The notes beneath the pieces were generated by a model. It was given only the letters and a program-made list of their open reading frames with translations. It was not told the origin of the DNA and ran no database searches. From assembly GCF_030272615.1 (NCBI RefSeq), contig NC_081407.1, forward strand, positions 137,152,897 to 137,210,896: a stretch of 58,000 nucleotides of DNA. The letters are read 5' to 3'. The position numbers and the translations under genes were made by a program. The DNA comes from Cryptomeria japonica (Eukaryota > Streptophyta > Pinopsida > Cupressales > Cupressaceae). Within the stretch, counting starts at the first letter, position 1, and every line of letters starts with the position of its first letter. Positions 34,655-45,169 of this stretch are shown one piece after another.

Positions 34655-34830
34655 TTTGAAATAAAAATTGCATAAAACTTAAACACACAATGCAAAGAAA
34701 CAAAACACACTCTTTCTTTTCCTTCTTTTTTTTTCTCTTTTTTTTTTTTTTATGAAAATGAAACTTAAATGAAGCACGCTAAATCTAGATTTAGATCTAA
34801 CAAATGTAATGCAAGAAAAAGCAATAATAA

Positions 34831-34850
34831 GATTCACGTCGGGTTCACCA
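34831..34850 (-). other. Primer binding site of I (tRNA-Trp type)
   Basis: The plus strand reads CACGTCGGGTTCACCA, which matches the 3' end of plant tRNA-Trp(CCA) as I recall it, including the terminal CCA. Three bases separate it from the LTR at 34,854. All other elements here use the initiator-Met type. Confidence 0.7.
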
Positions 34851-34853
34851 AAA

Positions 34854-36514
34854 TGTGTAGGGGGAAAAAGCGAGACTAGGCTAACATGTCCTAATCCTAT
34901 CTTTTGACACACATTGCGGAATACGAAAGAGCCTAGAGGTATCACACAATTGACTACTTCTTTTTGTGGAAGAGAGAGCCACGGGCTACCTATTAGGATT
35001 TCTATTCCTTTGTTGTAATTGAAAGATAAAATGATGCAAGTTCAACTACTAGCCCTAGAGTGCAAGTATGAACTAGTAACAAGATTGCAAGATTGAGATT
35101 AAGTGATGAAAAGCTGTAAACACAAGGATAAAAGGAGAATGTAGATGCATACCTGGGTTAAAATTGGAGTGAAAATGTTCAGGACGGGGGTGCGGGTGCC
35201 ACTGTCCTGACTCTGCTCCTGAAACTACACCTGAAATTGCTATTTTACAACCTGGAAAACTGTCGGAAATGCTATCTGACAGAAGGACCAGGGCGCCTAG
35301 CGCCCTTATCCCAGGGACCAAGGCACCCAGCGCCCCTATCCTGGTAGGACCAAGGCACCCCACGCCCCTGTCCTGGTCTTTGACTCTAAAATTTGGTGTG
35401 TTGTTCTGTCTCAGTCCGCTTCCGTCGGATCTGCAACTTGCGGTGTCGTCCGAATCCCGAAACCTGCACTTATATCTGAAAAGGTATGGTGGGCGGCTAT
35501 ATAGGGTTTTGCCTTAGTCAAACCCCCGCTTTAGTGATTTCCACCTCCACGAATAGACAAGTTGTATTGTAAAAATAGTGTGTGCAGACCTTGTGTGTGT
35601 GCAAGATCCTAAAATGCAAGTAAGCAAACTAGAGCAACCTAGAAAGTAAACCCTAATTGCTTGTACATGATAATGTAAATGCTCCAAATCAAGATGCAAA
35701 GTGATCTAAAGCATGAATACAAATGATATGATAAAGCTTATGCAAAGACATGAAAACAACATGAAATCATACCCAACCCCAAGGGAGGGGTACAAGCCAA
35801 TCTTCAGTCGGTGATCCCTTATTGTTCTTCAATGCCTTCAAAGCCCTAAATGGATGAATGAAATTGATAGATGCTTGATGGATGGATGTTGAATGTTGTT
35901 GAAGTCTTCAAAGATCTGCTCTTTCGCTGCATAGAAGGTCCTTGAAACCAAAATTCCGGATCCTTTCAAATGAAGAAAGAGAGCTCTTATATATGAAACC
36001 CTAGGTCTTAATTTCAACTTTTGGCCGACCTAGAGATTGAATCTCCCGCCAATTTCTTGGGGTTAAGCTTTATTTTATGATTGGATCGCGCTCCTAAAAT
36101 TTCGGGAAAAATGTCCGAGACCATGTGCACTCCGGGTGCCATGGTCCCGACAACTTTTCACCAAATTTTCAGGGCCGTCAGATATGATGATTTTAGAGAG
36201 AATCCCAAAGTTATAGGTGATTTCGAGATGTTTTGACCCCCGAAATCAAGCCCCCAAGTTCAAAATAGGACCTAATTAGGGTTTTAGATTAAATGATGTA
36301 TTAGAGGAATAAAATGAAAGGGGCACACTTTAATGAAAAGGGCCCAACTTTATGATATGGGAGATGATAAAATAGAACCTTAGACCTAATTAATTTAATT
36401 AATTAAGTGCTAAAGGGGAAATGCAATGCAAAATGCAAAATGCGCCAAGGTGGGTGCTAAACTAGGTGTGAAATTGTACCACCCTAGCAAGTGCGTACAA
36501 TTTATGACGCTACA
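34854..36514 (-). repeat. 5' LTR of I (1,661 bp)
   Basis: This is the full-length copy. GC-rich triple units lie at 35,285-35,377. AATTAATTTAATTAATTAAG is at about 36,387-36,406. A minus-strand TATA candidate is at 35,988-35,997. Confidence 0.93.
35988..35997 (-). promoter_or_regulatory. Candidate TATA box of I
   Basis: The minus strand reads TCATATATAAGAGCTC about 520 bp into the 5' LTR. The same bases occur in the other I LTR (29,153-29,162). Confidence 0.45.
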
Positions 36515-36519
36515 GTAAC

Positions 36520-38985
36520 CAAGCAAATAAAGGAAAGTGTGCAAGCCATTAGAACCGGCTACCCTGAGGTACTGAACAAATACTTTGATGAGTTCAAAAG
36601 AAAGATGAGTCAGAGGGTAAGAATCTCAGGTGACATAGTAAAGAAATATGAAGATGACATCTGTTTCACTATTCAGGTGGACAAATGTCTAATGGAGGCT
36701 GTTGAGCCTAGAATGGAGGAAGTGGAGCCTATGGGCTATGAGGTCATGTTTGACATGTTGGAAGGGTATGCTTCAACCCTTATTGCCTCACCTCTTGATC
36801 CAAAGGCTAAGAGGATCAGAACCTACTTGGAGAGGATCACACCAGTTGAAGAACCATCGATGAAGAAGGGAAAAGAACCGGTAGCTAAGAAAGCTAAGGC
36901 AGTGCCTACAGCATCGGCACCAGCTACCACTGCGACTCCAAGAGTGACCAAGCGGTCACCGGCAAAGAAGAAACCGGAGGTAACACTGGCAAAAGTCTTC
37001 AAAAGGAAGAGGAAGACTAAGGCAAATGAACCAAACTCCGAAGAAACCGAGTCTGATGAAGAGCCAAAGAAGGCTAGACAGACCAAGAAGATGAAGAAGA
37101 ATTAACCGGCAACATCTGCACCGGTAAATATAGATATCTCCTCTTACAAACCTTTGACACATTGTCAAAGAACAGTAAAGAATATTAGGAGAAAGTTACT
37201 TCATGATTTAATAGATTATTATGATGAATTCAATAGTGAGGAAAAAGATGAAGTACTACAGGAAATCATTCTTTATTTATGTAAAAATGACCGGTCACCA
37301 TCAGAGATTAAATCTCAGACACTGGTTTCATTATTTAAAGCATTGGATAACAAATGGTGCATTGCCATTGAAAAGGAATAGGAGATTAGGGAGAAAGTTT
37401 TTGCACAGTACTTCCCTAAACTCTCAAATTTAGAATTGTTTGATGTATTGGATCAAAATAAAGGTCTCTTCTTCACAAGGAGAAGAAGACTCTGGTTGTT
37501 GGAGGGGAGAGTTGATGATGTAGAAAAAGATACACATCAGCACATGGCCCATGTTATCAGTTCTCACAAAGCATGAATGGTCAACCTCCAAGCGGAAAAG
37601 GAATCGGTTATTTGCAAACCAGATGAGGTTTTTAATGAGGAAGGAAACCTGGTGGAAGAACCAATCGACACCATAGATGTCGATGCCTTGGATGTAGAAG
37701 ATGTCACTCAAGACATACCTTCTCAGGGTACTGAATAGGGGCAATAGGCTGATCAGGGTGGTGAACAAGCTGTGGACACATAGTAAGCGGCAAAAGATCA
37801 GGAAGAGAAAAAGAAGAAGGATGAAGATGAGAAATAGAAGAAAGAGGAAGAGAAGAGAAAAGAGGAAGAACAAAGAAAAGAGGAAGAGGAGAAAAGAAAA
37901 GATGAAGAAAAGAAGAAGCAAAAAGAAGAGGAGAAGAAGAAGAAGGAAGAGGAAGAGAAGAAGAAAAAGGAAGAGGAAGAGAAGAAGAAGAGGGAAGAAG
38001 AAGAAAAGGAAGAGCAGAAGAGGAGAGCAGAGGAGAAGAAAAAGGTAGAGGAAGACAAGGAAGAAGAGAAGAGAAGAGAAGCAGAAAAGAAGAAAGTTGA
38101 AGAAGCCAAGGAATGAGAAGCGGCAAAAAACTCTCAGGTGGAGACTCCAAAGGCACCCGGAAGTCAACCCTCACCGGTTGATCTCTCTAGTCCTATCGAT
38201 CTCTAATCTGCAAGTGAGTCAGAGCTTATGCAGAGCATCAAGGTTGCTCAAGAGAGACTTGAGATCATTCATAGGAAAAAGGAACAGGACATCATCCAGG
38301 CAGCTGTAGATACACTTACCGGTCTAATACCCGACACTAATCTTCTTGACACTTATTCATCACTAGCACAACTCAAACTTCTGTGTACTATAGTGGATGA
38401 TCAGGTGCAGAGTCTAGAAGAAGTAGCATAGGCCAATGTAAAGAAAGAGCACCAAAAGGCTCTTAATGTTGCTCTAGTGAAGAAATTGAATGAGCTTAGG
38501 ACTGAACTGCTAAAGGATCAAAAGGACATAAGGAGTGCCATGGATGAGGGAAACTTGCTACTCAGCAAAATCTGTCAACCTCATCTGTTCTGTGATGATG
38601 TGATAGCCAAGAAGCAACAGCTTCAAATGGACTTACAGTCCTACTTGAGCACATTCAAGACTCCTTATGACTCCTTTGTAGCATAAGGGAAAACCATTCA
38701 GCCAAGATGGAGTAAGAGATCAGCACAAGGTCTAGGGATTTGAAGGAGCTTCAACTGGTATTACTTCCACGACTGCAAATTCTCCAAAAATGCTATCTGA
38801 ACCTGGATGCCCTGATAGTCACACAAGAACTAAGCACAATAGATGCCATGGAGGAACAAGTATCACAAATGCAGACAGAGAAGGAAGTGGCGACCTCCCT
38901 ACTTGAGTCCTAGTCTCTTTCCATGAAACAATTTTTGCAGGACTATAAAGCAGTTTTTGACAAGTATTATTCATTATTGTCATAA
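36520..38985 (+). pseudogene. ORF2 of H, C-terminal part (after I)
   Basis: It resumes the frame cut at 28,305. KKYEDDICFTIQVDKCLMEA and YEVMFDMLEGYASTL complete the conserved N-terminal domain. A basic segment with KRSPAKKKPE and KRKRKTK, possibly a nuclear signal, ends at a stop (37,103). Then come THCQRTVKNIRRKLLHDLI and EEKDEVLQEIILYL. From about 37,795 to 38,110 there is an almost pure glutamate/lysine stretch that should form a charged single helix or coil. The C-terminal coil (VKKLNELRTELLKDQKDIRS, LLLSKICQPHLF) runs to the TAA at 38,983-38,985 after YYSLLS. About ten stops and several frameshifts break it. Confidence 0.78.
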
Positions 38986-39266
38986 ACTCTTTTATATATA
39001 TATGGAAATAGGTTTTTCAGTGGTACTTTGTCATTGTTGGCAAACGGGGAGAAGTATATGGTTTTAAATTTTGAAATTTTGATATATGTTGTGATATATG
39101 CTATATGCTCTGATGATTATGCTCTGAATGCAAAATTTCTATACACTCTGTTGATTAGGGGATAGTGTATATGCTTAGGGGGAGCAATTTTGTTAATGAC
39201 AAGTTTTTCTGTTGTAAAACACTTAGATGTCAAAATTTTATTTTCCTAAGTGTTTCCATCAATGCC

Positions 39267-39278
39267 AAAGGGGGAGAT
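39267..39278 (+). other. Polypurine tract of H
   Basis: CCAAAGGGGGAGAT precedes TGTTGGCAT. A second purine run, CTTAGGGGGAGCAA, lies about 100 bp upstream (39,175-39,188), like the repeated tracts known from Sireviruses. Confidence 0.85.
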
Positions 39279-40453
39279 TGTTGGCATTTTTATGGTTTAT
39301 GTTGTGATTTTCATTGATGGACACACACTTGTATTGAGATCCCCTTTATATGTATGAGCTTATGCTCAACCGGTATTTGTTCCAATCGGTATGTTGTATA
39401 CTAGTCTCTAGACTAGTGGCGATTTTGTAGAATGTGTTTCCCAGTTTGAAGTGGCATGTCGACCCCAAGTGGTTCACAGATCACAAGCGGTACAAGGGAG
39501 CAAAGCGGCACAACACATTCTTACCAGTCTTCATTTTTGTCAAACTGGCAACCGGTATTTTGTATGAACCGGTAATACTCTGTGATGAGTTACCAACCGG
39601 CATTTTGTGATGAGTTACCAATCCACCGATTGTTTGACGGTGCCGACACATTGATCATGATTCCTATGTCATGTTACTAAGTATGTCTAGGTTCATTGAA
39701 CCTAGGAAATTGTAAAGAAATCCTAATGGACCAACATGAAATTAGATTCCTTTAAAAGGACATCATGTCTAGGGTTTTAGGTGGCTGCGAAAAGGGTTAA
39801 TGTTGAGCTAGGGTTTAAGGTGGATGTTGAGTTGTTGTAAGAGTGATCTTATCTGAGAAGATCGAGTTGTAACTGAGAGAGAGATAGAGAAGACTGAAGT
39901 AATGCTGGAATGCATTAGCTGTGAGCAATACTGGATCTAACCAAGCAATTTGTGCTATTAGATAGATCAAACACTTGTTGATTACTCACATCTTTGACAA
40001 GTCTATAACCCCTAATCGGGTAGGACTCAAAGCCTTTGTAAAATCCTCTAACAAGGTGGTTCACACATGTGAATCTAAAATCCTCTAACAAGGTAGTCTT
40101 TAATCGAACTTATCTCCTAATAGAGATTGAGATTCCTAATAGGATCTATTCTGGTGAAGAACATTGTAATACCTTAACCGGTCTGACCTTAACTGGTCTG
40201 GTTTCTATTCTGCAGATAGTGACTTGTGAGTTCCATCTCACCGTGGTTTTTCCCAGTTGGGTTTCCACGTCAAATATCTTGTGTTATGGTTGTATTACTT
40301 TTGTGGGTGAATGTTTTATTCGCATTTTGGTTTGCATGTGTGGTAACTGGTTTGACTGTCAGACTGCTTTACCGGTTTATCTTTAGACTATGTAAGTGTT
40401 TTAGTGCAAAGATTTTTGACATACTAATTCACCCCCCCTCTTAGTGTTCATCA
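39279..40453 (+). repeat. 3' LTR of H (1,175 bp)
   Basis: It has the same length as the 5' LTR. By hand I count about 36 differences over the first ~465 bp, nearly all transitions. It ends TTAGTGTTCATCA. Confidence 0.92.
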
Positions 40454-41121
40454 CAAGTGTTTGATCTAGCTAATAGCACAGACTGCTCGGTTAGATCCTT
40501 GATAGCTCGTTCCTAATGCACTCTAGCATTACTTTAGTCTTCTACACATTCATATTCTCTCCAACTCCTCAACCACCTTAAAACCTAGCAACAACATAAA
40601 CTTTTGCTACAATCACATCAATAATCTAAAACCCTAGACATGATGTTCTTATAAAGGAATCTGATTTCATGTCAGTCCAATAGGATTACATTACAATTTC
40701 CTAGGTTCAATGAGCCTGGACATACTTGGTAACACGACACAAAAAGCACCGTTAAAGTGTTGGCACCATCAAACAATTGGTGGATGGTAACTCATCACAG
40801 AGTATTACTAGTTCATACAAAATGCCAGTTGGTAACTTATCACAGAGTATTACCGGTTCATACAAAATGAAGACTAGTAAAAATGTGTTATGCCACTTTA
40901 ATCCCTCATACCACTTGGGATCCATGAACCACTTAGGGTCAACATGCCACTTCAGAATGAGAAACACATTTTGCAAAACACCAATAGTCTAAAGACTATA
41001 ATACAACATACCAGTTGGAAGAAATACCGGTTGTGCTCTAACTCATACATATAAAGGAGATCTCAATGCAAGTGTGTGTCCATCAATGACAATCACAACA
41101 TAAACATAAAAAATGCCAACA
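40454..41121 (-). repeat. 5' LTR of G, remainder after H
   Basis: It resumes CAAGTGTTTGATCTAGC exactly as at 18,242 of the other G LTR and ends at TGCCAACA (41,121), followed by the CTTTC duplication. Two units of the ~45-bp tandem repeat lie at about 40,786-40,875. Confidence 0.9.
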
Positions 41122-41126
41122 CTTTC

Positions 41127-41714
41127 TACCACACCATTTTGTTGTGGTGTTCTAGGAGTAGAGTATTGCCTTCTAATTCCATGTTTTTCACAATAATCTC
41201 CAAATTCATTTGATGTGAACTCTCCACCCCTATCTGATCTTAGACATTTTAATTTTTACCCACTTTCCTTTTCCACCAACTTCCGAAAGACCTTGAATCT
41301 TTTAAATGCTTGTGATTTAACTTGCAGAAAGGTGATCCATGTCATCCTTGAGTAGTCATCAATGAAGAGCATACAATATCTTTCACCGGAAAGTTCTCTT
41401 TTTCTAGTTGGACCACACAGATCTGTATGCACAATTTCAAGTGGCTTTGAGGTGTTGTGCTCCTTTGTCCTGAAACTTACTCTTGTTTGCTTGCCTTTTA
41501 CACATTCATCACAAAAAGTGTTTACTAGCTTGATGATGGATGGAATATTCCTCACACACCCCTTTTTGCTTACGACAACTAAGTTATCAAAATTTATGTG
41601 GCCTAATCTTTTGTGCCACAACCAACTTTCATCTACTTGTCCTAACATACATTGGGACTCATAGCATTCCTTCAGATTATAAACATTTTTGTCAATTCTC
41701 TTTCCTTCTGCCAC
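41127..41714 (-). pseudogene. Copia integrase of F, N-terminal and core part, cut by G
   Basis: The reading starts with SWLWHKRLGHINFDNL and, after a spacer, FCDECVKGKQ, a zinc-binding H-H-C-C arrangement. The core has HTDLCGPTRKRE, MTWITFLQVKSQAFKRF, a stop (at about 41,259), then [11 protein letters not shown] and [10 protein letters not shown], so all three catalytic acidic residues can be read. G entered two codons after the Glu of NGVVER. The remainder is at 17,158-17,778. Confidence 0.9.
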
Positions 41715-41741
41715 AGCTTTACCGGTATTGTCTTTCTTTAT

Positions 41742-42164
41742 CTAACAACCGATTGAGTCAAAGGTGAATTTGTAACCTCTGTCGCACATCTGACTCACAC
41801 TCAGCAAATTATGTTTGAGGCCTTCCACAAAATATACATCATGTGCCTTTGGTTTTCCGTCAATGCTTAGTGTTCCTTTTCCCTTTATTTTGATGGAGGA
41901 ATTGTCTCCAAACCTTACCGATCCACCATTCCAATCTTCAAGATTAATGAATTTTCTTTTGTCACCAGTCATATGGTTTGAGAAACCACTATCTACCACC
42001 CATATATTTTTCCTTTCAGCATGCAAGGTAGTCTGCACTATGAGACTTGATTCTACCTTTTCCTTTTCTTTGTCAACCCAAACCGGTTTGATTTCCTTCT
42101 TCTTGTCAGTTGTTGTATTCTGCTCAGGTTCAGATACTCGTCTTTGATCAGGATTTTCCTTCAC
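41742..42164 (-). pseudogene. Copia protease of F
   Basis: The open frame contains KNIWVVDSGFSNHMTGDKRKF. The DSG active site is kept, but the usual Cys after it is Phe. VRFGDNSSIKIKGKGTL and LKHNLLSVSQMCDRGYKF follow. The upstream part is a basic linker. Stops separate it from the knuckle region of gag on one side and from integrase on the other (about 41,740). Confidence 0.87.
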
Positions 42165-42179
42165 TTGCTTGATCTTCTT

Positions 42180-42972
42180 ATTTCTGCATAATTTGGCTAT
42201 GTGTCCAAATTCTTGACAGTTATATCATTTTATGTTTTCAATAAAGGAAGCATCCTTAAAGCTATTGAAGGATATCGGTTGGTTATTCCTACAATCAAAA
42301 CTCTTATGTCCATATCCATTGCACTGATAGCAAACAAAATTCATTTCTACTTTCAAAATTCATAGAAGGCTTATTGTTTAACCTACAGTCAGCTATTATA
42401 TGCCCAAATTTATTACACCAGTAACAATAACCATGAAAATTTGATACATATCAGTCGTGTTGTCTTGGTCTTGAATGGAACTGCCTCATTGGGTGTCTTC
42501 CATTCATGTTGTTGAATTTGGTGAATCCTTCTCGGTCAATCCTGACATTCCTCCTTGGATCTACAAATTTGTGCATGAAATGTGACCTTCGATTCATTTC
42601 TGTATACTGGTTTGGATGTTGATTTCCAACAACATCAGCATATGTCTTCTTACCATTTTCCTTGCCTATAGTGAATGTCTTCTTTTCTTCACCTTTAATT
42701 GAAGAAGTGAACATTATCTCTTTGTCAGATTTACCTTTGTGGGTTGAACCTTGACCAACTTCAAAGCCTAAGCCACCTGTGTCTTTGGATTGATTTTGTT
42801 TTCTTAACATCTCATCCTCATCCAAAGCTTCAGTGTTGCCTTCATACTTGCTTCTTATTTTTATTTCTTCCTTGCTTTCTTCAAGCTCCTTTCTGAGCTT
42901 TACTATTTCTGCTTCCAGCTCTTGATGCTCCTTTTCTTTCTCATCTTCAACTATAGATCTGTCAAATGCCAT
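42180..42972 (-). pseudogene. F Gag C-terminal module: coiled coil and three knuckles
   Basis: It opens MAFDRSIVEDEKEKEHQEL and continues as a coiled coil (EIVKLRKELEESKEEIKI), then GGLGFEVGQGS, a basic segment, and FHGYCYWCNKFGHIIADC at about 42,400. After a frameshift come CYQCNGYGHKSFDC and a degenerate YNCQEFGHIAKLC (the first Cys codon is a stop). The order (coil, LGF motif, knuckles) and the motif itself match ORF1 of A, G, H and K. It probably formed one polypeptide with 43,092-43,976, now separated by stops at about 42,975-43,090. Confidence 0.82.
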
Positions 42973-43091
42973 GAAAAGATCTACTTTTTTGTGGTTCTCA
43001 TGGTCATCATCTTTTGATGCATCCTCATCATTTGTTGTGTCATCCTCAATGGTATATAAGCTATTTGGTTTTGGTAGTCTCTTCTTCCCTG

Positions 43092-43976
43092 CTAGTAGTC
43101 ATTCCTTTCTTTATCTTTGCCAATAGATCTTCTGAACTCTCTTGACTCATCTCCACTGATTTCTTTGTGAGGACAACTTGCAGCGAAGTGTCCTACCTTC
43201 CCACAGTTGAAGCACTTAAGTGGTAGCTTTCCTTTGTACCGGCCTGATCCTCTTTTGAGATTCCTGACAAATTTTGCTACTTCAACATCTGAGTCTTCAC
43301 TAGATTCTTTATGAGTAACAACTTCTTTCCCCTTTTTGGTGGTGTTGAAAGCAGCTTCTTTTCTTGTGGAAGTCTCACCCATTGTTCTCATCTCATAGGC
43401 TGTCAGGGAACCAAATAGTTCATCCATAGTAAAAGTCTTCAGATCCTTGGCTTCTTCTATGGCTGACACTTTAGTATCATATTTGGGAGTGAGATATCTA
43501 AGCATCTTTTTGACAAGAATTTCATCTGCAATCTCTTCACCAAGTCCTCTAATAGTATTCACAGTTTCATCAAATCTGTGAAGGTAATCTGCAATTTTTT
43601 CATCATCTTTCATTTTGATGCTTTCAAGTTGGCTCCTTAGAGTTTGCAGTTTGGCTTCCTTGACCTTTGCATCTCCCTCAAACAACCTCTGCAACTTGTC
43701 CCATGTTTCCTTTTCTGAAACATAGTGCATGACTTTGACAAATTCATTATCGAACAGTCCACTCAAGATGGCATGTTTAGGCTTTGCATTATTTTCATAC
43801 TCCTTTGTATCTGAATCAGTGGGAGGAGTATTAGGAATGACATACCCATTTTTGACTGACATCCATACATCAAAGCCAAGAGATGAAATATATGTCTCCA
43901 TTCTTCTGCTCCAGAAGGCATTGTTAGATCCATCAAACATGGGGGCTTTTGAGGAAGCAGACTCACTCCTTGCCAT
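43092..43976 (-). pseudogene. F gag N-terminal part: UBN2-type capsid-like domain and knuckle
   Basis: The start is taken at 43,976 (MARSESASSKAPMFDGSNNA). An upstream in-frame ATG at 44,003 lies within the leader, 25 bp from the primer site. The open frame has FWSRRMETYISSLGFDVW, ETWDKLQRLFEGDAKV, LRSQLESIKMKDDE and ILVKKMLRYLTPKYDTKVSA. It ends with a basic stretch and an intact knuckle, CFNCGKVGHFAASC, at about 43,200. About 295 codons are undamaged. It is the capsid-forming part that the non-autonomous elements lack. Confidence 0.9.
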
Positions 43977-44027
43977 TATTCTCAAAGTCCAGAATCTACC
44001 CAAGGTTTAGAGATAATTGGGAACAAG

Positions 44028-44041
44028 GCTCCGATACCAAT
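44028..44041 (-). other. Primer binding site of F
   Basis: The minus strand reads ATTGGTATCGGAGC, one transition off the usual site. Confidence 0.85.
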
Positions 44042-45169
44042 TGTTGAACACAGAGTACCACTGAGAGGTGGGTGAATCAGTGGTTCCTAAGTCTTTTCTT
44101 TTCTCTGATCTAACTTGAGAATATCAGTTATGCACTTAATCACATAAATAGTCAAACCGGTAATATAAGAAAGAAAGCCAAAGTGAACATACACACACAA
44201 GTAACTCACAACACCAGATTTACGAGGAAAACCCAATATGGGAAAAACCTTGATGAGAAAAGCTATTGAAGACTACTGCTCCAATTTAGCCTCATAGGTA
44301 AAACACAAATTTACAAAGATTTTGGGCACCAACCCAAGGAGCACTAACCCCTACACTTTTAGGGCACCAACCCAAGGAGCACCAACCCCTGCACCAAGCT
44401 CCAACTTGGCAATGTATATTGAAATACTATTTGAATATAATTAAGGCTTCTTGCTACAAATGAATTTTACAACTCTTAAATTAATTAACTCTCTGTTATC
44501 TTTCTCTCCCTTTCACACACAGTCTCTCAATACACTGTGTCACACTAGGATGTTGCCTGCTCTGCCACACCTTACCGGTTAGGCTCAACTGCCTAACTAT
44601 GAAAGTGCCGATAGAATCCTCTCACCGGTTTGCTTTCTCACTCACACTGTAACTTGATCGGAACCCCTTCTGAAGTTTTCTCCTTGCTCATACTAAATCC
44701 TCTCCTCTGCACAATCTTCACAACAACATCATCTATTTTGTCCATCGCTCCCCTTTCTTATCAGATGATTTCCCGCCAAAAAGAAATTCAAAGTTTTGAC
44801 AATTAGGGTTTCCTCACCATCTATGAGACAAACCAAATCCAATCAGATCATGCAAGATCTAATCACCTTGATGTCCATCTGTTCATCTCTGTCATTTCTA
44901 CATCTTTTAAGACATGTTTTCCAAACAAGGGAAATATGATCCATTATATAGATCTACATCTGTCAAATTGCTATTAATGCCTCTGTTGTTTCCTTCTCAA
45001 TGTATTCTTTCAATCCGATCTTCTTTCTTTGATCCAGGTGCCAACTACTCCCCTGATCTTCCTCTACCATTCCTTCTTCCTTGAGCCTCAATCAGTCTGA
45101 TAGAATCCCTTAATTTGCGGTTCCTTCATTAATGGTGAATATCTATTTCATCAACCCTATGGATGAAGT
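44042..45169 (-). repeat. 5' LTR of F, part before K
   Basis: It matches 14,111 onward of the other F LTR until GGATGAAG, where K begins. It continues at 51,784. Confidence 0.9.

Larger units (their letters stand above)
28306..36514 (-). mobile_element. Element I: non-autonomous gypsy (Tat-related) LTR element, complete
   Basis: The LTRs are 28,306-29,678 and 34,854-36,514, with a perfect target duplication GTAAC (28,301-28,305 and 36,515-36,519). The primer site beside the right LTR and the purine tract beside the left LTR fix the minus orientation. The internal 5.2 kb holds a single long ORF (31,511-34,654) and about 1.8 kb without coding signal. RT, RNase H and integrase are absent. Its LTRs match the LTR of the gypsy element J at 53,884-55,516. 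By LTR divergence it is the youngest element here. Confidence 0.93.
24622..40453 (+). mobile_element. Element H: non-autonomous LTR element of the G family, containing I
   Basis: The two LTRs have equal length (1,175 bp: 24,622-25,796 and 39,279-40,453). The flanking duplication is CAACT (24,617-24,621) against CAAGT (40,454-40,458), where the intact G LTR has CAAGT. The internal part has ORF1, then ORF2 split by element I, then the polypurine tract. Without I it is about 7.6 kb. It has no pol genes. It lies within an LTR of its own family in reverse orientation. Confidence 0.93.
17779..41121 (-). mobile_element. Element G: non-autonomous LTR element, containing H and I
   Basis: The LTRs are 17,779-18,935 and 24,156-24,621 plus 40,454-41,121. 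The target duplication is a perfect CTTTC (17,774-17,778 and 41,122-41,126) inside the F integrase gene. The internal part, 18,936-24,155, has only ORF1 (coiled coil and knuckles) and ORF2 (unknown). No protease, RT, RNase H or integrase motif is present on either strand. Without H and I it is about 7.5 kb. It is the same family as H, in the opposite orientation. Confidence 0.93.

Noticed and set aside
34740-34760. T-run near 34,740 considered as a poly(A) tail of a retrogene or non-LTR element
   Set aside because: It is within the 5' leader of I between the primer site and the ORF; there is no target duplication or LINE coding sequence beside it.
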